Origin: MED-G20 sp038108155
GTDB lineage: Bacteria; Bacteroidota; Bacteroidia; Flavobacteriales_D; Parvicellaceae
Reading direction: 5' to 3'
Assembly: GCA_038108155.1 (NCBI GenBank)
Contig: JAYNHP010000001.1
Span: 1 to 64,000, forward strand
Length of the DNA: 64,000 nt
Position numbers and translations under genes: made by a program. Under the pieces are notes generated by a model. The model was not told the origin of the DNA. It made no database searches and was given only the letters and a program-made list of their open reading frames with translations. Of the stretch, positions 17,338-26,359 are shown piece by piece. How positions within the stretch are numbered: position 1 is the stretch's first letter; every line of letters starts with the position of its first letter.

Positions 17338-18638
17338 TTAAAAAGATCTGAATAACTAGCTTTCTTACCATAAGATAAAATTCCTTTTCTATAGATTCTT
17401 CCAGACAGCCAAGAAGTACCAATAAAAGTAATAGTCAATAAAGATAAACTAAGAATAATTTCCCACATTTCGACACTACTATCTCCAATCCCCATAGCTA
17501 TTCTTATTATCATTATAATTGGAGATGTAAATGGTATTTCACTTAGCCAAAAAGCCAAAGACGAAGAAGGGTCGTCAATAACTTTACTAGCCATTAAAAT
17601 TGCAAATACCATAGGAATGGTTAGAGGAAGAAGAAACTGCTGGGTGTCTGCTTCTTCATCTACTGCTGCTCCGATAGCTGCCATTAATCCGCTATATAAT
17701 AAATAACCTCCCAAAAAGAACAATATGAAAAAAACAATTAAATAAGACCATTGAACTTCGTTGATTATAAATAGAATGGCTTCGTTATTTGAATCAATTT
17801 TGAAACTATTATTTACTAACTCATCGGAATTCATTTGAAGCGATGGGTTGTATTTATCTTTTATTATTAGTGGGAAGATGGTTATTGACATAACCATGGT
17901 AACTATTGCCCAGATAATAAATTGAGTAATTCCAACTAGCCCAACTCCAATAATTTTAGCTATCATTAGTTCAAATGAAGAAACCGAGGATATTATTACT
18001 TCAACTATTCTATTTGTTTTTTCTTCAATGACACCTCTCATTACTTGTACTGAGTAAAGAAAAATAAATCCATAAATAAATAAAGCGAGAGCTATTCCTA
18101 CAAATGCTTTTCTTTGAATATTTCTATTCTCTTTATTTTGAATGTCAACAACATCCAAATTAATTTTAGTTTTAATGGATTTATATGTAGAGATATCAAT
18201 GTTATTGAAATTCACACGATATAGTTCTATTGCTTCATTTATAATACTTGAAAGATGTTTTTGAACTCCAGTCGACGGTATTTCCTTATACAAACACTTA
18301 GCCGTCATAGAGTTTGTTTTAATTAAATTAACCGGCAAATACACTAATAAATCTAGTTGGTCATCTTTTTTGAAAATTTCTTGAACTTCGTCGTAGCTCT
18401 TCCCTTTAGGAGCCCATTGCAGATGGTATTTATCAGAGTTTCTTAGAATACTATCAAATAAATGAGATTCATCTACTACTAGAATCTCATATTTTTCTTT
18501 GTTTTCCTGTGATAAGTAGCTAGTTAATAAAACAAAACCAACAATCAGCAAGGGACCTAAAAAACTCATTAAAATGAATGTTTTCTTTTTTACCCTAGTG
18601 AGATATTCTCTAGAAATTATTAATCCAATTTTACTCAT
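17322..18638 (-). CDS. ABC transporter permease, NatB/ABC-2 type
   Basis: 438 residues. The N-terminus (IISREYLTRVKKKTFI, first membrane segment about 22-40) and a long extracytoplasmic loop before about residue 175 are typical of NatB-like ABC-2 exporters; about five further membrane segments follow. It overlaps the ATP-binding subunit gene by eight bases. NatAB of Bacillus exports sodium; the substrate here is not shown by the sequence and could equally be a drug or peptide. Its 3' end overlaps the response-regulator gene by 16 bases. Confidence 0.85.
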   Translation of the reverse strand: MSKIGLIISREYLTRVKKKTFILMSFLGPLLIVGFVLLTSYLSQENKEKYEILVVDESHLFDSILRNSDKYHLQWAPKGKSYDEVQEIFKKDDQLDLLVYLPVNLIKTNSMTAKCLYKEIPSTGVQKHLSSIINEAIELYRVNFNNIDISTYKSIKTKINLDVVDIQNKENRNIQRKAFVGIALALFIYGFIFLYSVQVMRGVIEEKTNRIVEVIISSVSSFELMIAKIIGVGLVGITQFIIWAIVTMVMSITIFPLIIKDKYNPSLQMNSDELVNNSFKIDSNNEAILFIINEVQWSYLIVFFILFFLGGYLLYSGLMAAIGAAVDEEADTQQFLLPLTIPMVFAILMASKVIDDPSSSLAFWLSEIPFTSPIIMIIRIAMGIGDSSVEMWEIILSLSLLTITFIGTSWLSGRIYRKGILSYGKKASYSDLFKWLKN

Positions 18639-19557
18639 CTGTCGTTGCTTTTATAAAAACATCATTGATACTTGGAATTTTTTTATTGATTTCTAATATT
18701 TCAACGTGATCAACTATTCCTTTAATAAATTTATTAATAGTAAAATCATTTAATAATTTAATATCTGCTTTATTAGTATTTTGATTTAAGTTAGTATGAT
18801 TTATAAGCTCCCATCCTCCCCATACTGCATTGGTAAAGTTCATTTGGTTACCACTATATAAAATAGTCCATAGGTTTTCTTCGTAATTTTTTTTAATCTC
18901 ATTAATACTTCCTTGCAATATTTTTTTAGAGTTATGGATGATGGCAACCTCCTCGCAAATTTCCTCTACAGAATTCATGTCATGGGTTGATAAAATAATA
19001 CTTTTGTTTTTTTCCTTTAATTCAAGTATTTCATTTTTTATTAAAAGGCTATTAACCGGATCCAATCCACTTAGAGGTTCATCTAAAATTAAGACTTTAG
19101 GATCGTGTAATACGGTAGTTATAAATTGAATTTTTTGGGCCATTCCTTTGGAAAGGTCCTCCACTTTTTTGTTCCACCAATTTTCTGCACCAAGTTTCTC
19201 AAACCAATAACTTAATTTTTGTTTTGCTTCTTTTTTTGAAAGTCCTTTTAGCTGAGCAAGATATAGAACTTGTTCACCAACTTTCATTTTTTTATACAAT
19301 CCTCTTTCTTCTGGAAGATAGCCAATGGAATGAATATGTTTTCTTGATAAAAGTTCTCCGGCAAATTTCACCTCACCTTGATCTGGTTCAAGTATTTGAT
19401 TGATAATTCTGATTAAAGTAGTTTTACCTGCTCCATTAGGACCAAGTAGTCCAAAAATTTTGGACTCACCAATTGAGAGATTGACATTATCTAATGCTTT
19501 GTGGTCTGAATAGGATTTGTGAAGTCCCTCTATTTCAATTATATTTTTAGAAGACAT
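18631..19557 (-). CDS. ABC transporter ATP-binding protein, NatA-like
   Basis: 308 residues. Walker A GPNGAGKTT (39-47), signature LSKGMAQ (135-141, a common variant of LSGGQ in the ABC-2 exporter group), Walker B VLILDEP (155-161) and H-loop STHDM are all present. The C-terminal extra domain (about 215-308) is the usual one in NatA/DrrA-like subunits. It lies 12 bases after dnaJ and overlaps the permease gene, so the exporter is probably transcribed with the chaperone genes. Confidence 0.9.
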   Translation of the reverse strand: MSSKNIIEIEGLHKSYSDHKALDNVNLSIGESKIFGLLGPNGAGKTTLIRIINQILEPDQGEVKFAGELLSRKHIHSIGYLPEERGLYKKMKVGEQVLYLAQLKGLSKKEAKQKLSYWFEKLGAENWWNKKVEDLSKGMAQKIQFITTVLHDPKVLILDEPLSGLDPVNSLLIKNEILELKEKNKSIILSTHDMNSVEEICEEVAIIHNSKKILQGSINEIKKNYEENLWTILYSGNQMNFTNAVWGGWELINHTNLNQNTNKADIKLLNDFTINKFIKGIVDHVEILEINKKIPSINDVFIKATTDE

Positions 19558-19569
19558 TTATATTGAAAA

Positions 19570-20688
19570 TCAAGCAAAACGATTTTTCATTCGGTCAAAA
19601 AAGTTTTTGCTTTGATTTGGTTTTGGTTTGAAGTTATCACTTTCATTTAATTTTAGCAATAATTCTTTTTCTTCTTTAGAAATTTTTTGAGGAGTAAACA
19701 CTTGTATATTTACTATCATATCACCTCTTCCATAACCATTCACATCTGGAATACCCTTAGACCTTAATCTTAAATTTTTTCCACTTTGTGTTCCTGGTGG
19801 AATTTTAATTTTAGCTTTTCCACTAACCATTGGAATTTCAATAGTTTTTCCAATTACCGCATCTGAAAATGAAATTCCAAGTTGATATAGTAAGTCGGTT
19901 CCGTTTCTTACTAGGTGTTCGTGTTCTATTTCTTCAATTGCGATAATTAAATCCCCTGCGACTCCTCCACCAGGAGCCTCATTGCCTTTCCCCTGCATAC
20001 TTAACTGCATTCCTTCTTCTACACCAGCAGGAATTTCTATTTCAATTATAGTTTCTTTTTTCTCTAAACCTGATGCGTCTACTCCGGCTGGTCTTTTTGA
20101 TATAATTTGTCCTGATCCCTTACAATTGGGACAAGTTGATGCTGTTTGCATGGCACCAAGAATTGTATTGGTAACTCTTGTAACTTGGCCAGTTCCATTA
20201 CAAGTAGGGCAAGTTGAAAATTCAACACCACTCGCAGCAACTAACTTATTTACTTTTATTTTCTTTTGAACACCATTTACTATATCTTCTAAAGAAAGCC
20301 TTAATTTGACTCTAAGATTAGAACCTTTGCGAACTCTTTTTCCACTTCTTCCTCTACCAAATCCACCACCTCCACCAAATGAAGATCCAAAAATATCTCC
20401 AAAATGATCAAATATATCATCCATAGACATTCCACCACCTCCGCCACCAAATCCTTGACCGCCTTCAAAGGCAGCATGTCCAAACTGGTCATATTGCTGT
20501 CTTTTTTGAGGATTACTTAATATTTCATATGCTTCAGCGGCCTCTTTAAAACTTTGTTCCGCTGCACTATTTCCTGGATTCTTGTCAGGATGATATTTTA
20601 GGGCTAACTTTCTGTAAGCTTTTTTTATTTCACCCTCAGAAGCATTTTTAGAAATGTTTAGTGTTTGGTAATAATCTTTTTTACTCAT
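19570..20688 (-). CDS. dnaJ: chaperone DnaJ with a single zinc centre
   Basis: 372 residues. J domain with HPD at 33-35, Gly/Phe-rich linker about 75-115, then a central domain with only two CxxCxGxG motifs (CPTCNGTG 160-167 and CPNCKGSG 186-193), and the C-terminal substrate-binding domains. E. coli DnaJ has four such motifs forming two zinc centres; here the two outer ones are absent while the flanking sequence is intact, so this is a family variant and not a broken gene. DnaJ stimulates DnaK ATPase and delivers unfolded clients. The gene starts 11 bases after grpE; dnaK is not in the window. Confidence 0.95.
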   Translation of the reverse strand: MSKKDYYQTLNISKNASEGEIKKAYRKLALKYHPDKNPGNSAAEQSFKEAAEAYEILSNPQKRQQYDQFGHAAFEGGQGFGGGGGGMSMDDIFDHFGDIFGSSFGGGGGFGRGRSGKRVRKGSNLRVKLRLSLEDIVNGVQKKIKVNKLVAASGVEFSTCPTCNGTGQVTRVTNTILGAMQTASTCPNCKGSGQIISKRPAGVDASGLEKKETIIEIEIPAGVEEGMQLSMQGKGNEAPGGGVAGDLIIAIEEIEHEHLVRNGTDLLYQLGISFSDAVIGKTIEIPMVSGKAKIKIPPGTQSGKNLRLRSKGIPDVNGYGRGDMIVNIQVFTPQKISKEEKELLLKLNESDNFKPKPNQSKNFFDRMKNRFA

Positions 20689-20699
20689 TTTAAAGCTAT

Positions 20700-21224
20700 T
20701 TATTCTCCTACTACTACTTTGGCAAATCTTATTACTTTTTCGTTTAAAGTATACCCCTTTTCGATTACGTCCATAACTTTACCTTTCATTTTGTCTTTCG
20801 TGGCAGGAATTTTAGTTATAGCTTCATGTATGTCTGGATCAAAGCTTTTACCTATTGAATCCATAGGTGCTAAACCTTGGTTTGTTAAAGTTTTAAAAAT
20901 TTTGTTGTATATCAACTCAAATCCTTCTTTTATAGTAGATATTTCTTCTACATTTTCATTGTTAGCTATTGCTCTTTCAAAATCATCTAAAATTGGAATA
21001 ATTTCTTTCAAAACATTTTCACTTGCATTGGTAATAATATCTATTTTCTCTCTTGCAGTTCTTTTTCTGTAGTTCTCAAATTCAGAGTACAACCTAATGT
21101 ATTTGTCTTTAAAATCAATATTAATTTCTTTTACAACGCTTTCTTCCGAAGCCTCGTTAGCTGAATCTACTTTGGGTTCTTCTACGGATTCTTCTTTTAA
21201 CTTTTTCTTTTTCTTTGACTTCAT
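20700..21224 (-). CDS. grpE: nucleotide exchange factor GrpE
   Basis: 174 residues. It releases ADP from DnaK. The N-terminal 35 residues are Lys- and Glu-rich and probably disordered, followed by the long coiled-coil helix (about 40-85, with YSEFENYRKRTAREK) and the beta-wing domain ending in GYTLNEKVIRFAKVVVGE, the family's C-terminal signature. It is the first gene of a run of five minus-strand genes (grpE, dnaJ, ABC ATPase, permease, response regulator). A -7 element and a small inverted repeat lie upstream. Confidence 0.94.
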   Translation of the reverse strand: MKSKKKKKLKEESVEEPKVDSANEASEESVVKEINIDFKDKYIRLYSEFENYRKRTAREKIDIITNASENVLKEIIPILDDFERAIANNENVEEISTIKEGFELIYNKIFKTLTNQGLAPMDSIGKSFDPDIHEAITKIPATKDKMKGKVMDVIEKGYTLNEKVIRFAKVVVGE

Positions 21225-21264
21225 TTCAGATAAATATTTTGCTTCTATTGTGCAAATTACGAAC

Positions 21265-21290
21265 CAAATTTAAAATACGACAAAGTGTCA
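21265..21290 (-). promoter_or_regulatory. grpE promoter region: -7 element with an adjacent inverted repeat
   Basis: On the minus strand TAAATTTG (21272-21265) matches TAnnTTTG exactly and ends 40 bases before the grpE ATG. Six bases upstream lies GACA-CTT-TGTC (21289-21279), a four-base-arm inverted repeat occupying the region between the -7 and -33 positions. No TTG stands at the normal -33 distance. A heat-shock operator is possible because of the gene it controls, but I cannot name a factor. Confidence 0.4.
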
Positions 21291-21323
21291 TATTTTATAA
21301 CGCAGTTATTAATAGTGATTTTA

Positions 21324-21857
21324 TTAAAGTGATTTTACCAACTTATCTATTTGTTGGTGTAGTGCAATTCCTCGCAGATTTTTGGATATTATTCTACCTT
21401 CGGCATCAATTAAAAAGTTGTAAGGAATTCCTCTCACGCCATATCTAGTTGCACTTTCACTTGCCCAGCCTTTAAGATCACTGACATGATATTTCCAAAT
21501 TAAATTATCTTTTAATATTGCATTTTCCCAAGCAGATTTGTTCTTATCTAAAGAAACACTATAAATTTTAAAGCCTTTTGCATCTTTAAATTTGCTTTTT
21601 GAATATTTATTGTAGGCTGCAACTATATTAGGATTTTCCCTTCTACATGGGCCACACCAGGACGCCCAAAAGTCAATTAAAACTATGTTGCCTTTTAAGG
21701 AGGAAAGTTTAATAATATCTCCATTTGGGTTTTTTAAATCTATTTCTGGTGCAATATTCCCAATATTCACACCTTTGATTTCATCATTTTGCGCCTGAGT
21801 TTTTAAGCTACTTGTACAAAGTATAATGCTTAGTAAAATAAAATTTAAGGTTTTCAT
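21324..21857 (-). CDS. TlpA-like thioredoxin-fold protein, exported
   Basis: 177 residues. A signal peptide (about 1-22, ending near KTQAQ) is followed by a thioredoxin/AhpC-TSA fold with the redox site WCGPC (C68 and C71) and a cis-proline in GVRGIPYNF. Such TlpA/ResA-like proteins reduce disulfides in the periplasm, for example during cytochrome c maturation or for envelope proteins. It follows murA by 19 bases on the same strand, so it is probably the last gene of the DUF4290-murA operon. Confidence 0.88.
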   Translation of the reverse strand: MKTLNFILLSIILCTSSLKTQAQNDEIKGVNIGNIAPEIDLKNPNGDIIKLSSLKGNIVLIDFWASWCGPCRRENPNIVAAYNKYSKSKFKDAKGFKIYSVSLDKNKSAWENAILKDNLIWKYHVSDLKGWASESATRYGVRGIPYNFLIDAEGRIISKNLRGIALHQQIDKLVKSL

Positions 21858-21876
21858 TCTTATTTCAAATTAAATA

Positions 21877-23187
21877 TTAATCAATTCTCTTTATCTGAGC
21901 TCCTAGATTAAGTAACCTTTCTTCAATATTTTCATAACCTCTATCGATTTGTTCAATATTAAGTACCGTACTTTTACCTTCAGCAGATAAAGCTGCTATT
22001 AAAAGTGAAACACCAGCTCGTATATCGGGAGAAGTCATTTTAATTCCTCTCAAAGAGGCTTTCCTGTCTAACCCAATTACTGTAGCTCTGTGTGGGTCAC
22101 ATAAAATGATTTGAGCACCCATATCTATTAGTTTATCCACAAAAAACAGTCTACTTTCAAACATTTTTTGGTGAATCAAAACACTGCCTCTTGCTTGAGT
22201 TGCAGTCACTAGAATTATACTTAATAAATCTGGTGTAAATCCTGGCCATGGAGCATCTGATATAGTCATAATAGAACCATCAATAAAAGATTCTATTTCG
22301 TAATTTTCTTGTGAAGGAATAAAAATATCATCACCTTTCCTATCAATTTTAATACCTAATTTTCTAAATACATTAGGAATCATTCCTAGTTTTTCATAGG
22401 CAACATTTTTAATAAGTATTTCAGATTGAGTCATAGCTGCCAATCCAATAAAACTCCCAATTTCTATCATATCAGGAAGAATTGTATGAGAACATCCATC
22501 TAGCTTTTCAACACCATTAATTATAATTTTATTGGAACCAAGACCAATTATATTAGCACCCATACTATTTAGCATTTCGCAAAGTTGTTGAATATATGGT
22601 TCGCAAGCAGCATTGTATATAGTTGTCTCTCCCTTTGCCAAAACTGCAGCCATAATAATGTTTGCAGTTCCAGTTACTGAAGCTTCATCTAGCAACATGT
22701 AGGTGCCATGAAGTCCATTTGGTGAGTGAGCCTTATAAAAGTTGGTGTCTTTATCATAGTCAAATTCTGCACCAAGGTTCTGAAACCCTAAAAAATGAGT
22801 ATCTAGCCTTCTTCTGCCAATTTTATCTCCTCCAGGTTTTGGTATATAGCCTTTGCCAAACCTAGCTAATAGTGGCCCAACAACCATAATTGATCCTCTA
22901 AGGCTTGCACCTTTCTTTTTAAAAACTTCAGAAGTCATTATATCTACATCTACCTCATCTGCTTTAAAACTATATGATCCTTTATTGAGCTTTTTTATTT
23001 TAACTCCTAAAGTTGATAGTAGATCAATAAGTTTATTAACATCAATTATGTCAGGAATATTATTAATGATTACTTCTTGTTCAGTCAATAAAACTGCATT
23101 AATAACCTGAAGAGCTTCGTTCTTAGCTCCCTGAGGAGTTATCTCTCCTTTGAGTTTCTTCCCGCCAATTATTTCAAAAGCTCCCAT
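21877..23187 (-). CDS. murA: UDP-GlcNAc 1-carboxyvinyltransferase with Asp at the fosfomycin site
   Basis: 436 residues. MurA makes the first committed peptidoglycan precursor from UDP-GlcNAc and phosphoenolpyruvate. The PEP-binding lysine is K22 in GAKNEAL. The active-site loop reads PGGDKIGRRRLDTHF, with D121 where E. coli has the nucleophile Cys115. Asp at this position is known from naturally fosfomycin-insensitive MurA enzymes, for example those of Mycobacterium and Chlamydia. The gene overlaps DUF4290 by 14 bases, an arrangement I recall from other Bacteroidota. Confidence 0.95.
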   Translation of the reverse strand: MGAFEIIGGKKLKGEITPQGAKNEALQVINAVLLTEQEVIINNIPDIIDVNKLIDLLSTLGVKIKKLNKGSYSFKADEVDVDIMTSEVFKKKGASLRGSIMVVGPLLARFGKGYIPKPGGDKIGRRRLDTHFLGFQNLGAEFDYDKDTNFYKAHSPNGLHGTYMLLDEASVTGTANIIMAAVLAKGETTIYNAACEPYIQQLCEMLNSMGANIIGLGSNKIIINGVEKLDGCSHTILPDMIEIGSFIGLAAMTQSEILIKNVAYEKLGMIPNVFRKLGIKIDRKGDDIFIPSQENYEIESFIDGSIMTISDAPWPGFTPDLLSIILVTATQARGSVLIHQKMFESRLFFVDKLIDMGAQIILCDPHRATVIGLDRKASLRGIKMTSPDIRAGVSLLIAALSAEGKSTVLNIEQIDRGYENIEERLLNLGAQIKRID

Positions 23188-23830
23188 TGTACTTTCTTCT
23201 GTTTTTATTTTTTGGATAGTTTTTATTGTTATTTGTTTTCTTTTTCTTGAAAGCTTTTACAATATCATTAGTATCTCTGAGTTTGTCGGAAGTGATAGTT
23301 AATTTACCTCCTGAAAGATCTTCTAGCTGTTTAATAATTAAGTTGTCATTGACAGAATCTCTATTCCATTGAAGATAAGATGTCTTAAGTAGATTGGCAA
23401 TATGTTTTACTAATTTTTCTTTATCTTCTCCTTCTTTAAGTTCTGTAGCTGCTTTTACCATATCTTCCATTATTTTTCCATAATGCTTAAATTTTATGGC
23501 ATTACTTGGATAAGGGACTTCTTCAGGTTTTGATTGGTAAAGTTCTTTCTCCGGCTTTTTATATGGAGACTCAACATCAAGCTCAAAGTTTGACATTATA
23601 TGAAGATGAGACCATAGTTTTTGAGCATGCTCCTCACTATTATTATTGTTTCTTGTCTTTGGATTAATCAAATCCATGACTTTGATAATAACGTTTACAC
23701 ATTTTTGCCTCTCTTCTTTGTCCTGAATTTTTATGGCATGTTCTACCATTTTATGAATATTCCTTCCATATTCAGGTATTGCTAATTTTTCCATTTCTGT
23801 GTTGTATCCCAACTCTAGTGTTAAACTCAT
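23174..23830 (-). CDS. DUF4290 family protein
   Basis: 218 residues, no signal peptide, mostly helical, with a very basic tail (about 195-218, rich in Lys, Asn and Arg). The start LELGYNTEMEKLAIPEYGRN and the region around SHLHIMSNFELDVESPY match what I recall of DUF4290, a family confined to Bacteroidota whose gene usually precedes murA. Function is unknown. The 14-base overlap with murA suggests coupling of their expression. A strong promoter lies just upstream. Confidence 0.8.
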   Translation of the reverse strand: MSLTLELGYNTEMEKLAIPEYGRNIHKMVEHAIKIQDKEERQKCVNVIIKVMDLINPKTRNNNNSEEHAQKLWSHLHIMSNFELDVESPYKKPEKELYQSKPEEVPYPSNAIKFKHYGKIMEDMVKAATELKEGEDKEKLVKHIANLLKTSYLQWNRDSVNDNLIIKQLEDLSGGKLTITSDKLRDTNDIVKAFKKKKTNNNKNYPKNKNRRKYNGSF

Positions 23831-23856
23831 AATAAAATTGTGTGAAATTTTGTTTT

Positions 23857-23886
23857 CAAATGTAGCAATTTAACGTAATAATACAA
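23857..23886 (-). promoter_or_regulatory. promoter of the DUF4290-murA operon
   Basis: On the minus strand TTG (23886-23884), a 19-base spacer and TACATTTG (23864-23857) fit the Bacteroidota primary-sigma consensus in full. The ATG of the DUF4290 gene is 26 bases downstream of the -7 element. Confidence 0.7.
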
Positions 23887-23892
23887 TCAATT

Positions 23893-26160
23893 TTATATCA
23901 ATTGAAGTTTAGCAAATTTTAATAACAACTGTTTTTGACCTGCGCTAGGAAAAAAAACTGTTGCCTTTGTATTTGGAAAATCACCATTAAGGTCTAATAC
24001 TTTTCCTTTTCCAAATCGTTCGTGAACTACTTGATCTCCAATTTTTATTTTTAAAATATCCTGCTCTTTATTATAGTTGGCACTATTGTCAGTATTGCTC
24101 ACTTTTTTCAGATGGGCCAATGGTTTGCTAAATTTATTTTTTAATGGCTGTGATGAAGATTTTGAAAGACTATTTTTAAAAGGTTCGGAGGATTTTTTTC
24201 TAGAAAAGGTATGTTCGATATATTTTGGATCTAGTTCTTCCAAAAATCTACTTGGCTCACACTGAATTAAATTGCCCCATCTAAATCTACTTACAGCGTA
24301 AGATAAAGTTAGGTTAGCTTTTGCTCTAGTAACTGCAACATAAAATAATCTTCTTTCTTCTTCAAGATCAGATTTTGAATTTTTTGCCAACATGGATGGG
24401 AATAAATCTTCTTCCATTCCAACAACGTGTATATTAGAAAATTCTAATCCTTTTGCTGCATGGATGGTCATTAAAGAAACTTTATTAACATCATCTTCTT
24501 CTCCTATATCTGCATCAGTTAGTAATGCAACATCAATTAAAAAATCTCCTAGCGCCACAAGGGAACCATCCTCCGAGATTTTAGAGAATTCTTGAATTCC
24601 ATTTAATAATTCTTGAACATTTTCAAATCGAACAATTCCCTCAGGAGTTTTGTCACTACTTAAATCTCTAATTAACCCTGTATTTTTTGCTATTTCTAAT
24701 GCTAGCTCATAGGCATTAGATTTATTTACTCTGGAATTGTAATTCAATATCATAGAGGTAAATTGATCTAATTTACTTCTAGTTCCACTATTAACCTCCA
24801 ATCCAAATAGATTTGGATCTTTCAAAACAGCCCAAAGAGAAACATCTCTTTGGTTGGCGCATATTATAGCTTTATTTATAGTTGTAAGGCCAATTCCTCT
24901 TTTAGGATAATTAATAATCCTTTTAAGAGCTTCTTCATCATTTAAATTTGCTGATAATCTATAATAAGCCAATAAGTCCTTAATTTCTTTTCTTTGGTAA
25001 AAAGACAACCCGCCATAAATTTTGTAAGGAATATTTAATTTCCTTAAAGCTTCTTCAAAAGATCTCGATTGGGCATTGGTTCTGTAAAGAATAGCAAAAT
25101 TTTTATAGGAAATACTTTGTGAAACTGAACTGTCAAAAATACTGTTAGCTACCACTTTTCCTTCTTCATTGTCCGAAAAACTTTTTACTATTTTTATTTT
25201 ACTTCCTGTATTATTTTCAGTCCATACATTTTTTTTGATCTGGTCTTTATTGATTCGTATAATGCTATTTGCAGCCTCAACAATATTTTTAGTTGATCTG
25301 TAGTTCTGTTCTAATTTAAACAATTGATAGTCTGGATAATCTTTTCTAAAATTTAAAATATTTTTAATATTTGCACCTCTAAAAGAATAGATGGATTGTG
25401 CGTCATCTCCTACAACACAAATATTTTCAAAGCGAGCTGCAAGAGACTTTATTATTAAATACTGAGCGTGGTTGGTATCTTGATACTCGTCAACTAGAAT
25501 GTATTTAAACTTATCTTGATATTTATAAAGTACTTCTGGGTTTTGTTTTAGTAAAACATTTGTTTTAAACAATAAGTCGTCAAAGTCCATAGCAGAAGCT
25601 CTAAAACACCTTTGACTGTAAGTCAAATATATATCGCCAATTTGTGGTCTTCCAGTAGATCGATCAGTTAATTTTATATCGCTGTCATTTAAATAGTTTT
25701 CGGGGCCAATTAAGCTATTTTTTGCAGCAGAAATTCTATTATATATAATGCCAGGTTTGTAAAGCTTGTCGTCTAATTTTTTTTCTTTTACAATCGTTTT
25801 TATTAAACTTTTGGCATCTTGAGTATCATAAATAGTAAAATTAGAAGGAAATCCAATTTTCTCATGTTCCACCCTAAGAATTCTTGCAAAAACAGAGTGA
25901 AAAGTGCCCATCCAAATATTTCTAGAGTTTTCTGAGCCAACCATTGTTGATATTCGCTCTTTCATTTCTTGCGCAGCTTTGTTTGTAAATGTCAGAGAAA
26001 GAATATTAAATGGATCAATTCCATTTTCAATTAAATAAGCAATTCTGTGAGTCAATACCTTTGTTTTGCCAGATCCAGCTCCAGCGATTACCATTATTGG
26101 TCCATTAATTACTTTTGTCGCTTCAGTTTGAGATTTATTTAGTCCTTGAAGTATGTTCAT
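23893..26160 (-). CDS. UvrD/PcrA-type superfamily 1 DNA helicase
   Basis: 755 residues from the ATG at 26160. Walker A IAGAGSGKT (25-33), the DEYQDTNHAQ Walker B motif, the QNYRSTKNIV motif and the VAVTRAK motif VI are all present, so this is an active 3'-5' helicase of the kind used in nucleotide excision repair and removal of recombinase filaments. The C-terminus has the tudor-like domain (VVHERFGKGKVLDL) that binds RNA polymerase in PcrA. The reading frame is open for 26 more codons upstream, but that part has no family similarity and NILQGLNKSQTEA is the normal beginning. It may be called pcrA or uvrD. Confidence 0.93.
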   Translation of the reverse strand: MNILQGLNKSQTEATKVINGPIMVIAGAGSGKTKVLTHRIAYLIENGIDPFNILSLTFTNKAAQEMKERISTMVGSENSRNIWMGTFHSVFARILRVEHEKIGFPSNFTIYDTQDAKSLIKTIVKEKKLDDKLYKPGIIYNRISAAKNSLIGPENYLNDSDIKLTDRSTGRPQIGDIYLTYSQRCFRASAMDFDDLLFKTNVLLKQNPEVLYKYQDKFKYILVDEYQDTNHAQYLIIKSLAARFENICVVGDDAQSIYSFRGANIKNILNFRKDYPDYQLFKLEQNYRSTKNIVEAANSIIRINKDQIKKNVWTENNTGSKIKIVKSFSDNEEGKVVANSIFDSSVSQSISYKNFAILYRTNAQSRSFEEALRKLNIPYKIYGGLSFYQRKEIKDLLAYYRLSANLNDEEALKRIINYPKRGIGLTTINKAIICANQRDVSLWAVLKDPNLFGLEVNSGTRSKLDQFTSMILNYNSRVNKSNAYELALEIAKNTGLIRDLSSDKTPEGIVRFENVQELLNGIQEFSKISEDGSLVALGDFLIDVALLTDADIGEEDDVNKVSLMTIHAAKGLEFSNIHVVGMEEDLFPSMLAKNSKSDLEEERRLFYVAVTRAKANLTLSYAVSRFRWGNLIQCEPSRFLEELDPKYIEHTFSRKKSSEPFKNSLSKSSSQPLKNKFSKPLAHLKKVSNTDNSANYNKEQDILKIKIGDQVVHERFGKGKVLDLNGDFPNTKATVFFPSAGQKQLLLKFAKLQLI

Positions 26161-26300
26161 GTTTATAGTTCTAAATCTACTTATAAAAATTAATAAATAT
26201 TTGTTTTGTAAAACAACAATAATTTTAGTTACAACCATACAATAATCTCACAATAAATAATCCTCAGTAAATAAACATTTTAAAAATAATTGATGATGTA

Positions 26301-26330
26301 TTGGATTTTTAAGATATTCTCATACCTTTG
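26301..26330 (+). promoter_or_regulatory. main promoter of the ribosomal protein cluster
   Basis: TTG at 26301-26303, a 19-base spacer and TACCTTTG at 26323-26330 match the Bacteroidota consensus in all defined positions. The rpsL ATG is 29 bases further on. The rest of the 199-base intergenic region between uvrD and rpsL is AT-rich with no other recognisable element. Confidence 0.8.
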
Positions 26331-26359
26331 CAAGCCGAAAAATTTATAAATAAAAAGAA

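Noticed and set aside
26161..26238. Longer N-terminus for the UvrD/PcrA helicase
   Set aside because: The extra 26 residues are hydrophobic and unlike any helicase start, while the ATG at 26160 gives the standard beginning just before the Q motif.
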